Origin: Candidatus Rokuibacteriota bacterium
GTDB lineage: Bacteria; Methylomirabilota; Methylomirabilia; Rokubacteriales; CSP1-6
Direction: 5' to 3'
Assembly (NCBI GenBank): GCA_003220535.1
Contig: QHSU01000083.1
Location: 1 to 64,000 of the forward strand
Length of the DNA: 64,000 nucleotides
Shown: positions 24,191-32,939 of the stretch, one piece after another
Position numbering within the stretch: position 1 is the first letter of the stretch
Layout of the letters: each line of letters begins with the position of its first letter
Notes under the pieces: generated by a model
What the model was told of the DNA's origin: nothing
The model's database searches: none
The model's input: the letters and a program-made list of their open reading frames with translations, nothing else
Made by a program: the position numbers and the translations under genes

Positions 24191-25404
24191 GCGGATTCCT
24201 CCCATTCGGATACGAACGGCGCGGACACTGCGGGTCGGCCGAGCGCTTCTCGGTTGGCGGCGTCCGACCGGCGCTCGAGACGGCCGTCAGGACGAACGCG
24301 CAGCTCCGCATCGTTCCATCGCACGGTGCGTCCCAGGAAGCTGACGATCACAACGAGAAACGAAAGCACGTCACGAATCGGAACCAGCCACGTGTCGGCC
24401 CAGCGGAGGCGCCGGTCGAGCGACCGCGACATGGCGATGCGCCCGACGCACCGGAGGCCCACGTGCGCGGCCGTGGCGATGCCGGCGAGGGAACCGCCCA
24501 TGCTCACCCCAAGCCACACGAGCGACAGCGGAATCCCGAACGTGAAGAGCGAGCAGAAGTACGGCAGCGGTCGCAGGGTCCGAAACGTCCGCGCCCATCG
24601 AAGCTCGTGGACGAGGAGGGTCCGTACGTTCGACTCCGTGATGATGTTGTCGACCAGATACGGGACGAGCTCGACGCGCAGCCCCAGGCGGCCGACGAGC
24701 CGGCCGAGCATGTAGTCGTCCGCGAGGTAGTCCGCCACTGCTTCGAAGCCACCGATCGCGCCGAGCGTCCCGCGCCGGCAGGCGATCGTCGCGCCGAATG
24801 CGTGCCGCAGCGGCTCGACATGAGTACCGACGAGCGCGGCGGGGAAAAACCATTCGTTGATGAACATGGCTCCGAGCGTCGACGCCACGCCGGACGGTGC
24901 CACGCCGCGATACAGACACGTCACCAGCCCGACGTGCAGTTCCGCGAGCCGACCCACGACCGCGCGGATGTAGTCGGGCCCGACGCGCATGTCACTGTCG
25001 GCGATGATCAGGATGTCGTGCTTCGCATACCCGACGAGATTGGCGAGGTTGCTGACCTTCAGGTTCGTCCCGATCGTCCGGTCGTCGATCAGGAGCTTGA
25101 GCTCGAGGTCGGGAAAGTCCTGAATCAGCCGTTCGACAACGACGATGGCCGGATCGTGCCGGTCACGCACGCCGAAGACGATCTCGAAGCTCCGATAGTC
25201 CTGCCGGCAAAAGCTCGCCAGGTTTTCGTACAGCTGCCCGTCGTCGCCTCTGAGCGGCTTCAAGATCGTGACGGGAGGCGAACAGTCCGAACGACTCGGA
25301 CGCGATCGGCCATATCTGGCCGCGCACCCGAACGCGGCCACCGAGTAGAGCGCGGCGAAGATCACCGGGCCGAGAAATACGAGGTCGATGGCAGACATTT
25401 TCAT
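24187..25404 (-). CDS. hpnI: Hopanoid glycosyltransferase HpnI
   Basis: A 405-residue membrane GT2/GT21-like enzyme: an N-terminal anchor helix, VTILKPLRGDDGQLYENLAS, the D-x-D region LIIADSDMRVGPDYIR, the acceptor-site Asp pair VADYLADDYMLGRLV and HELRWARTFR in the position of the (Q/R)xxRW motif, then C-terminal helices. HpnI adds N-acetylglucosamine to bacteriohopanetetrol as the first step toward glucosamine and cyclitol-ether head groups. It heads the operon hpnI-hpnJ-hpnL-hpnN. The deacetylase HpnK, usual in such clusters, is absent here. ATG 25398 is an alternative start with better ribosome-site spacing. Confidence 0.88.
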   Translation of the reverse strand: MKMSAIDLVFLGPVIFAALYSVAAFGCAARYGRSRPSRSDCSPPVTILKPLRGDDGQLYENLASFCRQDYRSFEIVFGVRDRHDPAIVVVERLIQDFPDLELKLLIDDRTIGTNLKVSNLANLVGYAKHDILIIADSDMRVGPDYIRAVVGRLAELHVGLVTCLYRGVAPSGVASTLGAMFINEWFFPAALVGTHVEPLRHAFGATIACRRGTLGAIGGFEAVADYLADDYMLGRLVGRLGLRVELVPYLVDNIITESNVRTLLVHELRWARTFRTLRPLPYFCSLFTFGIPLSLVWLGVSMGGSLAGIATAAHVGLRCVGRIAMSRSLDRRLRWADTWLVPIRDVLSFLVVIVSFLGRTVRWNDAELRVRPDGRLERRSDAANREALGRPAVSAPFVSEWEESA

Positions 25405-25531
25405 TTCTCCCCAGGCACACGGGTCTGTTGGGGGAGCCTCGAGGCGGCGAGCCGTATGCGAGCGACACGCCTCCCGCGATGCTGACCGCGCCGCGGCCAG
25501 CAGTCCCTAGGCGAGCGTCAGGATCAGCGAG

Positions 25532-25825
25532 CTAAGCGAACGGCGGAGCGCGGGGGGAGGCAGCAGGTCGAGGCGATTCGCGGATGAACGCTGGTTCCGC
25601 GAGCTCGATGCCGGCGAGACGAGCCCACTGTGGCGCGGCGTCCGGGATCGGCGATATTACAATGGCGCACGCACTGACGATCGAGGTGACCGCGTTGTCG
25701 AAGTCGTCGTCGTCCCAATAGCCGCCGATCCACGTCGGGTCGGGCGGCGAGGCATAGGCCACGGGAACGAGGCCGAGGAGGAGCCCCACGAGGATGACGA
25801 GCAGAGCGGAAGGGCTGCGACGCAC
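25532..25825 (-). CDS. Small secreted protein (97 aa), unknown
   Basis: A strong signal peptide (SALLVILVGLLLGLVPVAYA) is followed by SPPDPTWIGGYWDDDDFDNA and a short hydrophobic stretch (VTSIVSACAIVISPI) and Pro-rich tail. No catalytic motif is visible. It is upstream of hpnI on the same strand but separated by about 130 nt, so operon membership is uncertain. Confidence 0.6.
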   Translation of the reverse strand: MRRSPSALLVILVGLLLGLVPVAYASPPDPTWIGGYWDDDDFDNAVTSIVSACAIVISPIPDAAPQWARLAGIELAEPAFIRESPRPAASPRAPPFA

Positions 25826-25971
25826 GTCGTATGATGGCCTTGCGCCGGGCGCCGGTCAAGCGTTACGCCGAAGTCCTCTCGCTCAGATTCCGGCGGTCTC
25901 ACATCACTTGACGACGTGACCCGGCCGCTCTAGCCTGCCTTCCGCCAGCGTCAATAGACAGGAGGCCCCCA

Positions 25972-27123
25972 ATGGCCAAAGGTACTTTCAAGGTCATGGA
26001 CAGCGACATCCACGTGGACGAGCCGCACGACCTCTGGCTCCGGCACATGGAGCCCCGCTACAAGGACCGCGCGCCCCGGTTCGCGCCGATCGACGGCTCG
26101 CACATGAACGGCTGGCAGTTCGAGGGCAAGGTCTTCCCCGCCTTCTTCGATCGCCCGGAGCGCCGCCGCCTGGGCCGGATCCGCAGAGAGAAGGCGCGCG
26201 CCCGCCACCTGGCGACGGGACGTTACAAGGACCCGGCCGAGGATCTCCCGGGTGACGACCCGCGCGCGATGCTCCAGGCCATGGACCGGGAAGGGATCGA
26301 TGTCGCCATCGTTTTTCGTACGCGGGGTGCGCATCTGATCGGTGTCGACGGGCTCGAGCCTGATCTCTCGGCCGCGGTCTGCCGCGCCTTCAACAACTGG
26401 CTGGCCGACTTCTGCGGAACCGACCGCGCGCGCTTGAAGCCCGCGGCGATCCTGCCGCTGCACGATCCCAAGCTGGCCGTCGAGGAGGCGCGACGCAGCG
26501 TGCGCGAGCTTGGGGCGGTCGCGCTCGTGCTCTCCAACCACCCGGTGAATGGCCGCGCGTGGTACGACCCGAGCTACGACGGGCTCTGGTCCGAGGCCGA
26601 GAGCCTCGGCGCGCCCGTGGCCTTCCACGGGATCCAGATGGCTTACCAGGAGCACCTCGGCCGCCGCTTCATGGACAACTTCGTGATGGCTCACGCGGTC
26701 GCGCATGGGGTCGAGCAGATGATGGCGCTCGGCAGTCTTCTAACCGGCGGCGTCTTCGAGCGCTTCCCCGGGCTCAAGGCGGCGTTCCTCGAGGGGAGCT
26801 GCAGCTGGGTGCCGTGGTGGCTGTGGAGCCTCGACGAGCGCGTCGAGAAGTTCGGCGACGACGAGCGGTTCAAGCTGACCATGCGCCCGAGCGAATACTT
26901 CCGCCGCAACTGCTGGGTGTCGGTCGATCCCGACGAAGACGTGGTGCGCCACGCGATCCCGTCCATGGGCGACGACAACATCGTCATCTCCACCGACTGG
27001 CCGCACGATGACTCGGCCTATCCGCGCGCGGTCGACACGTTTCTGGGGCTCGAGGGCGTGAGCGAGGCGACCAAACGCAAGATCCTCTGGGACAACTGCG
27101 CGCGCCTGTACGGCTTGAGCTAG
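25972..27123 (+). CDS. Amidohydrolase (COG2159 family)
   Basis: A TIM-barrel metal-dependent hydrolase/decarboxylase of 383 residues. The N-terminal DSDIHVDEPHDLW supplies the first metal ligands; later motifs are PVAFHGIQMAYQ (His ligand), FPGLKAAFLEGSCSWVPWWL and the C-terminal NIVISTDWPHDDSAYP with the conserved Asp. This family includes aminocarboxymuconate-semialdehyde decarboxylase-type enzymes. AGGAGG precedes ATG 25972. Its product cannot be named further. A paralogue lies at 37231. Confidence 0.85.
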   Translation: MAKGTFKVMDSDIHVDEPHDLWLRHMEPRYKDRAPRFAPIDGSHMNGWQFEGKVFPAFFDRPERRRLGRIRREKARARHLATGRYKDPAEDLPGDDPRAMLQAMDREGIDVAIVFRTRGAHLIGVDGLEPDLSAAVCRAFNNWLADFCGTDRARLKPAAILPLHDPKLAVEEARRSVRELGAVALVLSNHPVNGRAWYDPSYDGLWSEAESLGAPVAFHGIQMAYQEHLGRRFMDNFVMAHAVAHGVEQMMALGSLLTGGVFERFPGLKAAFLEGSCSWVPWWLWSLDERVEKFGDDERFKLTMRPSEYFRRNCWVSVDPDEDVVRHAIPSMGDDNIVISTDWPHDDSAYPRAVDTFLGLEGVSEATKRKILWDNCARLYGLS

Positions 27124-27287
27124 GGGCGGCGCGCCTCCTCGCTCATCGACCCCTGAGCCGCAGCTCCTACAGGCGCTTCCGAGCGCCCCACGGGCGCCTC
27201 GGTGGCAGCAGAACACGGAAAGGGTCTGGTCCACGCGACGACGACGAGCAGGATGCAAGCGGCGAGCGAACGCCGCAATGCTGTCAT
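27120..27287 (-). CDS. Small secreted peptide (55 aa) downstream of the substrate-binding protein gene
   Basis: ATG 27287 is preceded by AGGAGGAAG. A short signal peptide (TALRRSLAACILLVVVAWTR, ending SAA) leads to an acidic, Ala-rich mature peptide. Its stop overlaps the convergent amidohydrolase stop by 4 nt. It follows the ABC substrate-binding gene by 14 nt and is probably co-transcribed; function unknown. Confidence 0.5.
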   Translation of the reverse strand: MTALRRSLAACILLVVVAWTRPFPCSAATEAPVGRSEAPVGAAAQGSMSEEARRP

Positions 27288-27301
27288 CGCTCTTCCTCCT
27301 A

Positions 27302-28876
27302 CTACTTCCTCTTGAGCCTCACTTCCTCGAGCGGCGCCGACCACGGGTACGGGTTGATCAGCAGCAGCGCAGGCTCTTCCACCCGCGGTCCGATGCCGCT
27401 CGGCCAGAGGAATTCGAAGATCGGCGCGAACCTCACGCGCTCGTGCAGGGTCTGCTGGATCTGGTGCAGCATGGCCTCGCGCTTCTTGCGGTCGGTCTCC
27501 ACGGCCTGTTGCTTGTAGAGCGCGTCGATGTCGGGATAGCCGCCGTACGCGTAGGTTCCGTCGCTCGGCACGATCTCCGACATGCGCGTGGCGGCATTGC
27601 CGTACAGCCCGCTGCCGCAGACGCACACGCCCTTCAGCTTCTTCGCCGCCCACGCCGCGAAGAAAGCGGCGCGCTCCATCGGCCGCATCCGGAACTTGAT
27701 TCCCAGGGCCCCGAGATAGTTCATGACCGCTTCGCCCCGCGAAAAAAACGGGGGGGTCACATGGAGCTCGCCGCCGTCGAACCCGTTGGGGTAGCCGGCC
27801 TCGGCCATCAGCTGCTTCGCCTTCACGGGATCGTAGGGGTACGGCTCGATGGGCAACGCGAACTCGAATGTGCGGGGGATGATGCTGCCCGTGGGCTTCG
27901 AGGCCCCGAGCGTTTCCAGCTCGCTGATCGCCCGGCGATCGAGCGCGTAGTTGGCGGCCAGGCGCACTCGCTTGTCAGCCCACGGCGACTTGGGGTCCCA
28001 CATGTCGAGGAAATCTATCGCGGCGATGCCGATCCCCCCGGAAAACGCGAGCCGCAGCGAGGGATCCTTCTGGAGCTCCAGGGCCTGCGGGGCGTCGAGC
28101 ATGTAGGCGACATCGACTTCTCCCCGCTTCAGCATGGCCGCCCGCGTGGTGGGCTCCGGGACGACCTTGAAGACGAGTCGCTTGACCGAGGGGACTTTGC
28201 GCCAGTATCCCTCGTTGGCTTCCATGACCAGCTCGACCCCGGGCGTGTGGCTCACGAACCGGTAGGGCCCGAGCCCGATCGGGTTCTTCTTGAAGCCTTC
28301 ATCGCCGACCTTCTCGACGTATTTCTTGGGCACGACCCAGCCGGCGCCGGTCGTCAGCGTTCCGTAGAAGGCCATGAAATCGGGGAAGGGCTCGTTGAGC
28401 TGGAACCGAACCCGATAGGGATCGACGATCGTGATCTCGCGCACCTTCTCCTTGAGGATCTTGGCTCCCTTGGTGCGATGGAAGCTGAACTTCACGTCCT
28501 CGGCGGTGAATGGATCGCCGTTGTGGAACTTCAGCCCCTCGCGCAGCTTGAACTCGTAGACGCGCTGGTCGGGGCTCACCGTCCACGACTCCGCCAGGCT
28601 CGGCGTCATGAGATTGCCGGGCATGGGCTTCACGAGCGCATCGTGCATCGCGTAGAGCACCCAGAACGGCGTGATCTGGCCCATGACCTCGGCCGGATCG
28701 AACCACTGGGGCGCGAGCGTCACGTAGATCGCCCAGCGCATCTCGCCCTCTGGTTTCGCTTGCGACGCCTCCGGCTTTGACGCCGGCCTTTGCTGGGCGG
28801 CGACTTCTCCGACTAGAGCTCCTGCGACCAGAGCGCACAGCACTCCGGCCGCGGCCACCACGAAGCACCGTCTCAT
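27302..28876 (-). CDS. ABC transporter substrate-binding protein (peptide/nickel/opine type)
   Basis: A 524-residue periplasmic binding protein of family 5 (SBP_bac_5). Start ATG 28876 (GGAGGGAAG upstream) gives a signal peptide (RRCFVVAAAGVLCALVAGAL). The SBP_5 hallmarks are present: LVKPMPGNLMTPSLAESWTV, YEFKLREGLKFHNGDPFTAE, VKFSFHRTK and AANYALDRRAIS. Such proteins capture peptides, glutathione or other organic solutes. No permease or ATPase genes lie nearby, so it is an orphan binding protein, common in these lineages. Confidence 0.88.
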   Translation of the reverse strand: MRRCFVVAAAGVLCALVAGALVGEVAAQQRPASKPEASQAKPEGEMRWAIYVTLAPQWFDPAEVMGQITPFWVLYAMHDALVKPMPGNLMTPSLAESWTVSPDQRVYEFKLREGLKFHNGDPFTAEDVKFSFHRTKGAKILKEKVREITIVDPYRVRFQLNEPFPDFMAFYGTLTTGAGWVVPKKYVEKVGDEGFKKNPIGLGPYRFVSHTPGVELVMEANEGYWRKVPSVKRLVFKVVPEPTTRAAMLKRGEVDVAYMLDAPQALELQKDPSLRLAFSGGIGIAAIDFLDMWDPKSPWADKRVRLAANYALDRRAISELETLGASKPTGSIIPRTFEFALPIEPYPYDPVKAKQLMAEAGYPNGFDGGELHVTPPFFSRGEAVMNYLGALGIKFRMRPMERAAFFAAWAAKKLKGVCVCGSGLYGNAATRMSEIVPSDGTYAYGGYPDIDALYKQQAVETDRKKREAMLHQIQQTLHERVRFAPIFEFLWPSGIGPRVEEPALLLINPYPWSAPLEEVRLKRK

Positions 28877-29138
28877 GATCCTTCCCTCCATTGCGTGCGG
28901 GTCCGAGGGACGTGTGGGCGAGTCCGAGGGAGCCATGCGAGGGAACCAGAAGGCAGCGGGGCGGAAGTGCATCGTTGCTCCCACGCCCAGGGGGGGCGAC
29001 CCGGTCAGGTCGATGCGCGGACCATAGCTCCGTCGGGCAATCCAGTCAAATGACCGTCCGAGCTGGTGTGACTGCGGGAGCGCCCAGGCGTACGACCCGA
29101 CCGTTCAGGTGCCGCCCGGCCCTTCGCGATAGCGCCGG

Positions 29139-30284
29139 CTACCTGAACGCCGGCATCACCTCTCTCGCGAAGCGCACGAGGTTTTCCTTCATGATCTTCT
29201 TGGGGGTGCCCAGCGGGCACGAGACCATGACGTGCTCGAGCCCGGGGTACCGCCGCTCCACGTCCTTGAGATACGTGATGTACTCCTCGGCAGGGCCGCA
29301 GAGCCAGGTGCGGTTCTGCACGCCGTTCTCGATGGTGGCGGCGGTCGGTGACTGGGGCTGGCGGGCCGCCACCGCCTTCACGTGCTCTTCGCTGTAGCGC
29401 AGCATTCCGAGCGGTCCCATGAACTTGGCGTGCTCCTCGAAGTACGGCCGCGCTCTGCGGATGGCGAGGTCCTGCGTGTCGTCGATGCTCATGCGGAACC
29501 CGAGAATGAGCTCGTCGCCGAGCTCGAGCTCGCGGCCGTGGCGACGCGCGACGGCCTGGAAGTCACGGAACCAGCGATCGACGAACTGCTCGGCGGTGGC
29601 GGAGACGACGCCCTTGATGCCGTGCTTCGCCATGAAGTCGAGCCCGCGGGTGCTGCCGCTCACGATGGGCTGCCAGATCTCCACGGGAAGGTGCAGGGGC
29701 CGCGGCACGAGCGTGATCTCCTTCAGCTGATAGCCGCGGTACGGCACCGGCGGGGGGATCGTGTAGTACTTCCCCTGATGGGAGAAGGCCGGCTGGTTGA
29801 ACGCCTTCAGGATGATTTCCAGCTGCTCCTCGAAGAGCTCGCGGTTGGCCTCGGCGTCGAGCATGGGGTTGCCGAAGCTCTCCACCTCACGCGTGTGATA
29901 CCCGCGCCCCACGCCGAAGATCAGGCGGCCGCCGGTCAGGATGTCCGCGGTGGCGTAATCCTCGGCCAGCCGGATCGGGTGCCATGTGGGGATGATGTTG
30001 AAGCCGCAGCCGATCTTGAGTCGCTTCGTATGGTTGGCGATATGCACGGCCAGCAGCGGGATGTTCGGGATGCACTCGTAGCCTTCGTGCTGGAAGTGGT
30101 GCTCGGCCAGCCACAGGGCCTCGTACCCGAGCTCGTCCATCGTCTGGGCGAGCTCGAGCGTGGTGTCGAACGCCTCGATCACGCGCTCGTTCGGATACCG
30201 GCGGTCGTCGGCCGGCGTGCCCGCGTGCCCACAGTTCTCCAGCTCGATGTGTCCGATATAGAGGGTCGAAAAGCGCTTGATCAT
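29139..30284 (-). CDS. LLM-class flavin-dependent oxidoreductase, coupled to Rieske/FAD genes
   Basis: A 381-residue luciferase-like enzyme. Start ATG 30284 overlaps the stop of the flavin reductase gene (ATGA). Family motifs include ALWLAEHHFQHEGYECIPNI, IGCGFNIIPTWHPIRLAEDY, GGRLIFGVGRGYHTREVESF and PVEIWQPIVSGSTRGLDF. Its position after a Rieske ferredoxin and an FAD reductase suggests that these supply reducing equivalents, making this a three-component monooxygenase-like unit; that functional link is inference. Confidence 0.88.
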   Translation of the reverse strand: MIKRFSTLYIGHIELENCGHAGTPADDRRYPNERVIEAFDTTLELAQTMDELGYEALWLAEHHFQHEGYECIPNIPLLAVHIANHTKRLKIGCGFNIIPTWHPIRLAEDYATADILTGGRLIFGVGRGYHTREVESFGNPMLDAEANRELFEEQLEIILKAFNQPAFSHQGKYYTIPPPVPYRGYQLKEITLVPRPLHLPVEIWQPIVSGSTRGLDFMAKHGIKGVVSATAEQFVDRWFRDFQAVARRHGRELELGDELILGFRMSIDDTQDLAIRRARPYFEEHAKFMGPLGMLRYSEEHVKAVAARQPQSPTAATIENGVQNRTWLCGPAEEYITYLKDVERRYPGLEHVMVSCPLGTPKKIMKENLVRFAREVMPAFR

Positions 30285-31510
30285 GCGGGCCTCTCCGCCG
30301 GGGCGAGCGTTCTCAGGTCGACGTTGGGGTCCGCCAGGCGCGCCGCGTCGACCGCCACCCGGGCCTTGATGATCGGCAGCGTCCGTCGCAGATCGCGCCC
30401 CTGATTGATCGCGACGACCGACTCGACACGGCCCTCGGCCAGATAAAACGCCAGAAACTTCCTCTCGGGCAGGCTGCCGCGCACGACGACCGCGTCCCAC
30501 GCCGCGTGGAATCCCGCGTACTGGATGTTCGCGTCGTACTGATCGGACCAGAACCAGTGGACCTCGTCGTAGGGCTGCCCTCGGCCGAGCATGCTGCGCG
30601 CGGCGGCGGCCCCCTGCTTGACGCCGTTCTGCCAGTGCTCGACGCGCATCGGTCGCCCGCACACGGGGTGGTGATGATTGGCGACGTCGCCCGCGGCGAA
30701 GATGCCCGGCGCGTTGGTCCGGCAGTACTCGTCGACGACGATGCCGTTGTCGATCCTCACGCCGGTGCCCGCGACCAGCTCGGTGGCGGGCTCGATGCCG
30801 AGACCGAAGACCGCCAGATCGCATTCGATGCGACGGCCGTGTTGCGTCACCACGCGCTCCACGCGGCCGGCCCCTTCGAACGCCGCCACGGCGTCGCCGA
30901 GAACCAGCTCGACGCCATGATCACGGTGGAGCCCCTCGACTACCCGACCGATCTCCTCGCCGAGCGCCCGGTAGAGCGGCGTCTTGAACGGCTCGACCGC
31001 GGTGACCTCGAGGCCGCACTGGCGCATCGACGCGGCGACCTCCGCGCCGATGAATCCCATGCCCACCACGACGGCGCGGCCGCCGCGCGCGATCGCATCG
31101 CGGATGCGATCGGCGTCGGCCACCGTGCGCAGGTCGTAGACGCCGGGCAAGTCCAGACCCGGAATCGGGAACCGCCGGTTCCGGCCGCCCGTGGCGATGA
31201 GCACGCTGTCGAACTCCAGCCGCTCGCCACCCTCGAGCTCGAGCGCGCGCTTGTCGACGTCGACGCTCGTGACCGTGGTCCCGAGCCGTGTCTCGATGTT
31301 GCGCTCGCGGTAGAACTCCGGCTGCCGCAGGAGTGTCTTCTCGAACGGCATCCCCCCGCGCAGATACGCCTTGGAGAGCGGCGGGCGATCGTACGGAAGC
31401 TGCGGCTCCGCGCCCAGGAGCACCACCCGCCCGTCGTAGCCTTCCTCGCGCAGCGCCGCCGCCGCGGACGCGCCGGTGAGGCTGGCTCCAACGATCGCGA
31501 TCGTCGGCAT
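30281..31510 (-). CDS. FAD-dependent ferredoxin reductase-type oxidoreductase
   Basis: A 409-residue two-dinucleotide-binding flavoprotein. TIAIVGASLTGASAAAALRE binds FAD, VVVGMGFIGAEVAASM binds NAD(P)H, NAPGIFAAGDVANHHHPVCG is the second FAD-contact motif, and the C-terminal domain (FYLAEGRVESVVAINQGRDL) matches reductases of dioxygenase and rubredoxin systems. Start ATG 31510 overlaps the Rieske stop by one base (TGATG). It likely passes electrons from NAD(P)H to the adjacent Rieske ferredoxin. Confidence 0.9.
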   Translation of the reverse strand: MPTIAIVGASLTGASAAAALREEGYDGRVVLLGAEPQLPYDRPPLSKAYLRGGMPFEKTLLRQPEFYRERNIETRLGTTVTSVDVDKRALELEGGERLEFDSVLIATGGRNRRFPIPGLDLPGVYDLRTVADADRIRDAIARGGRAVVVGMGFIGAEVAASMRQCGLEVTAVEPFKTPLYRALGEEIGRVVEGLHRDHGVELVLGDAVAAFEGAGRVERVVTQHGRRIECDLAVFGLGIEPATELVAGTGVRIDNGIVVDEYCRTNAPGIFAAGDVANHHHPVCGRPMRVEHWQNGVKQGAAAARSMLGRGQPYDEVHWFWSDQYDANIQYAGFHAAWDAVVVRGSLPERKFLAFYLAEGRVESVVAINQGRDLRRTLPIIKARVAVDAARLADPNVDLRTLAPAERPA

Positions 31511-31818
31511 CAGAACTCCACTTGCAGGTCGTTGCCCTGGACACGGACGGGATAGACTTTGAGCGGCACGGTGGCCGGCGGGGCGAGCACCGCCCCGGTG
31601 CGCACGTCGAACTCCGCGAAGTGGCAGGGGCACGTCACCACCGTGCGCACGAGCTCGCCGTCGGCCAGCGAGCAATCTTCGTGCGTGCACGTGTCGTCGA
31701 ACGCGTGGAACGTGCCGCCGACGTTCGCCACCGCCACCGGGAAGTTGTCGATCTCGACCTTGACCAACTGCCCCGGCTGGATGCTGTCCGCTTTCGCCAC
31801 CGTCACGAATCGGGCCAT
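31510..31818 (-). CDS. Rieske [2Fe-2S] ferredoxin
   Basis: A 102-residue soluble Rieske protein. The cluster ligands are in CTHEDCSL (Cys and His) and CPCHFAEFDVRTG (Cys and His), fitting C-x-H and C-x2-H, with the usual final strands LKVYPVRVQGNDLQVEF. Small Rieske ferredoxins carry electrons for oxygenases. It is first in the operon Rieske-reductase-luciferase-like enzyme. Confidence 0.93.
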   Translation of the reverse strand: MARFVTVAKADSIQPGQLVKVEIDNFPVAVANVGGTFHAFDDTCTHEDCSLADGELVRTVVTCPCHFAEFDVRTGAVLAPPATVPLKVYPVRVQGNDLQVEF

Positions 31819-31950
31819 CGGAGTGTCCTTTCCATCCTGAGATCGCGGCCGAGGATCGAGCTTATCCGCGATGCTCGCGGATGGTCAAGGACGGCGAAGC
31901 GGATGAAATCGTGAGGCCACGCGTGCTTCGACGAGGGGCAGGACGGCGGC

Positions 31951-31992
31951 GCCTCGGGCGGGATGCGGGCAGCGCGGCATCCCGCCCGAGGC
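31951..31992 (-). terminator. Strong 16-bp hairpin after the esterase gene
   Basis: GCCTCGGGCGGGATGC (31951-31966) and its exact reverse complement (31977-31992) flank a 10-nt loop, 17 nt downstream of the esterase stop. No U-tract follows on the minus strand, so it may act as a 3'-end stabiliser or factor-assisted terminator. Confidence 0.5.
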
Positions 31993-32008
31993 GTCTCTAG
32001 GGCTGCTG

Positions 32009-32860
32009 CTACCCGAGCTGCTTGTGGACGAACTCGATGATCTTCTCGATCGCCTGCCGGGCGGTCGGTGAATTCGGGTTACGGGTCATGAAGCCTTCCG
32101 ACTCGCCTTCGAGCAGCTCGACCTCGACCTGGCCGCCCGCCTTCTGGTAGAGCGTGACGAAGCGATCGAGCTGAGGCCGGGGATGCGCGGCGTCCTTGGT
32201 GCCCTGGATGACGACCGCCGGCGGCATCTCGACGCGCTCCCCGCGCTCGAGCGCCCGGACTGGGTTGCCCTCGGCCATGGCCTCTTCGGTCTGCCAGTAC
32301 TGGTCGTGACAGGGCAGGACCCGATCGACGATCTCCGGGTACGGCTTGCCGCCTTCCTTCAGCTTCTTCGCATACTGGTAGCGTCCGAGCGGATCGATGA
32401 CCGGCCAGCACATGACGACGCAGCGCACGTCGGCGGCCGGCGAGCCGGCGGGCAGCGGCAGCGCCGAGTAGCGCGGGTCCTTCGGGCGCATGGCGCTCAG
32501 CATGGCCTGGTGTCCGCCGCTCGAGCTCCCCATCGTGCCCACCATGTCCGGGCGGCTGTGCCACCGGGCCGCCTGCGTCTTGGCCCAGCGGATCCCGTAG
32601 TTGATGTCGACCATCGACGCGGGGTATGGCGCCACCGGCGGCATGCGGAAGTCGAGCGACGCCACCACCACGCCGGTCTTCGCGAGTGCTTCGTTCATGA
32701 CGGTGTCGTTCAGACGGTCTCCCCGGCACCAGGCGCCGCCGTGGAGCTCGACGATCATGGGGAAGGGCCCGTCGCCGCGCGGCTTGAAGAGGCGCGCCAG
32801 CAGCGGTGTGTTCCCGTGACGGACGTATTCGACGTCTTCCACGTCAATCTGGTAGGGCAT
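32009..32860 (-). CDS. Alpha/beta-hydrolase (esterase/lipase, HSL-like)
   Basis: A 283-residue esterase-like hydrolase. MIVELHGGAWCRGDR contains the oxyanion-hole HGGxW, VGTMGSSSGGHQAML carries the nucleophile Ser in G-x-S-x-G, and the C-terminal region with AAHPRPQLDRFVTLYQKAGG holds the expected acid and His positions. Substrate unknown. The adjacent genes on the same strand are a luciferase-like enzyme upstream and the Rieske operon downstream. Confidence 0.85.
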   Translation of the reverse strand: MPYQIDVEDVEYVRHGNTPLLARLFKPRGDGPFPMIVELHGGAWCRGDRLNDTVMNEALAKTGVVVASLDFRMPPVAPYPASMVDINYGIRWAKTQAARWHSRPDMVGTMGSSSGGHQAMLSAMRPKDPRYSALPLPAGSPAADVRCVVMCWPVIDPLGRYQYAKKLKEGGKPYPEIVDRVLPCHDQYWQTEEAMAEGNPVRALERGERVEMPPAVVIQGTKDAAHPRPQLDRFVTLYQKAGGQVEVELLEGESEGFMTRNPNSPTARQAIEKIIEFVHKQLG

Positions 32861-32939
32861 GGTGGGCTCCTCTCTCGGGATCGGCGATCAACTCGCCAGG
32901 ATGCCACGTAGTCTATCAGCGTTCGGCGCGCCGCACCCG

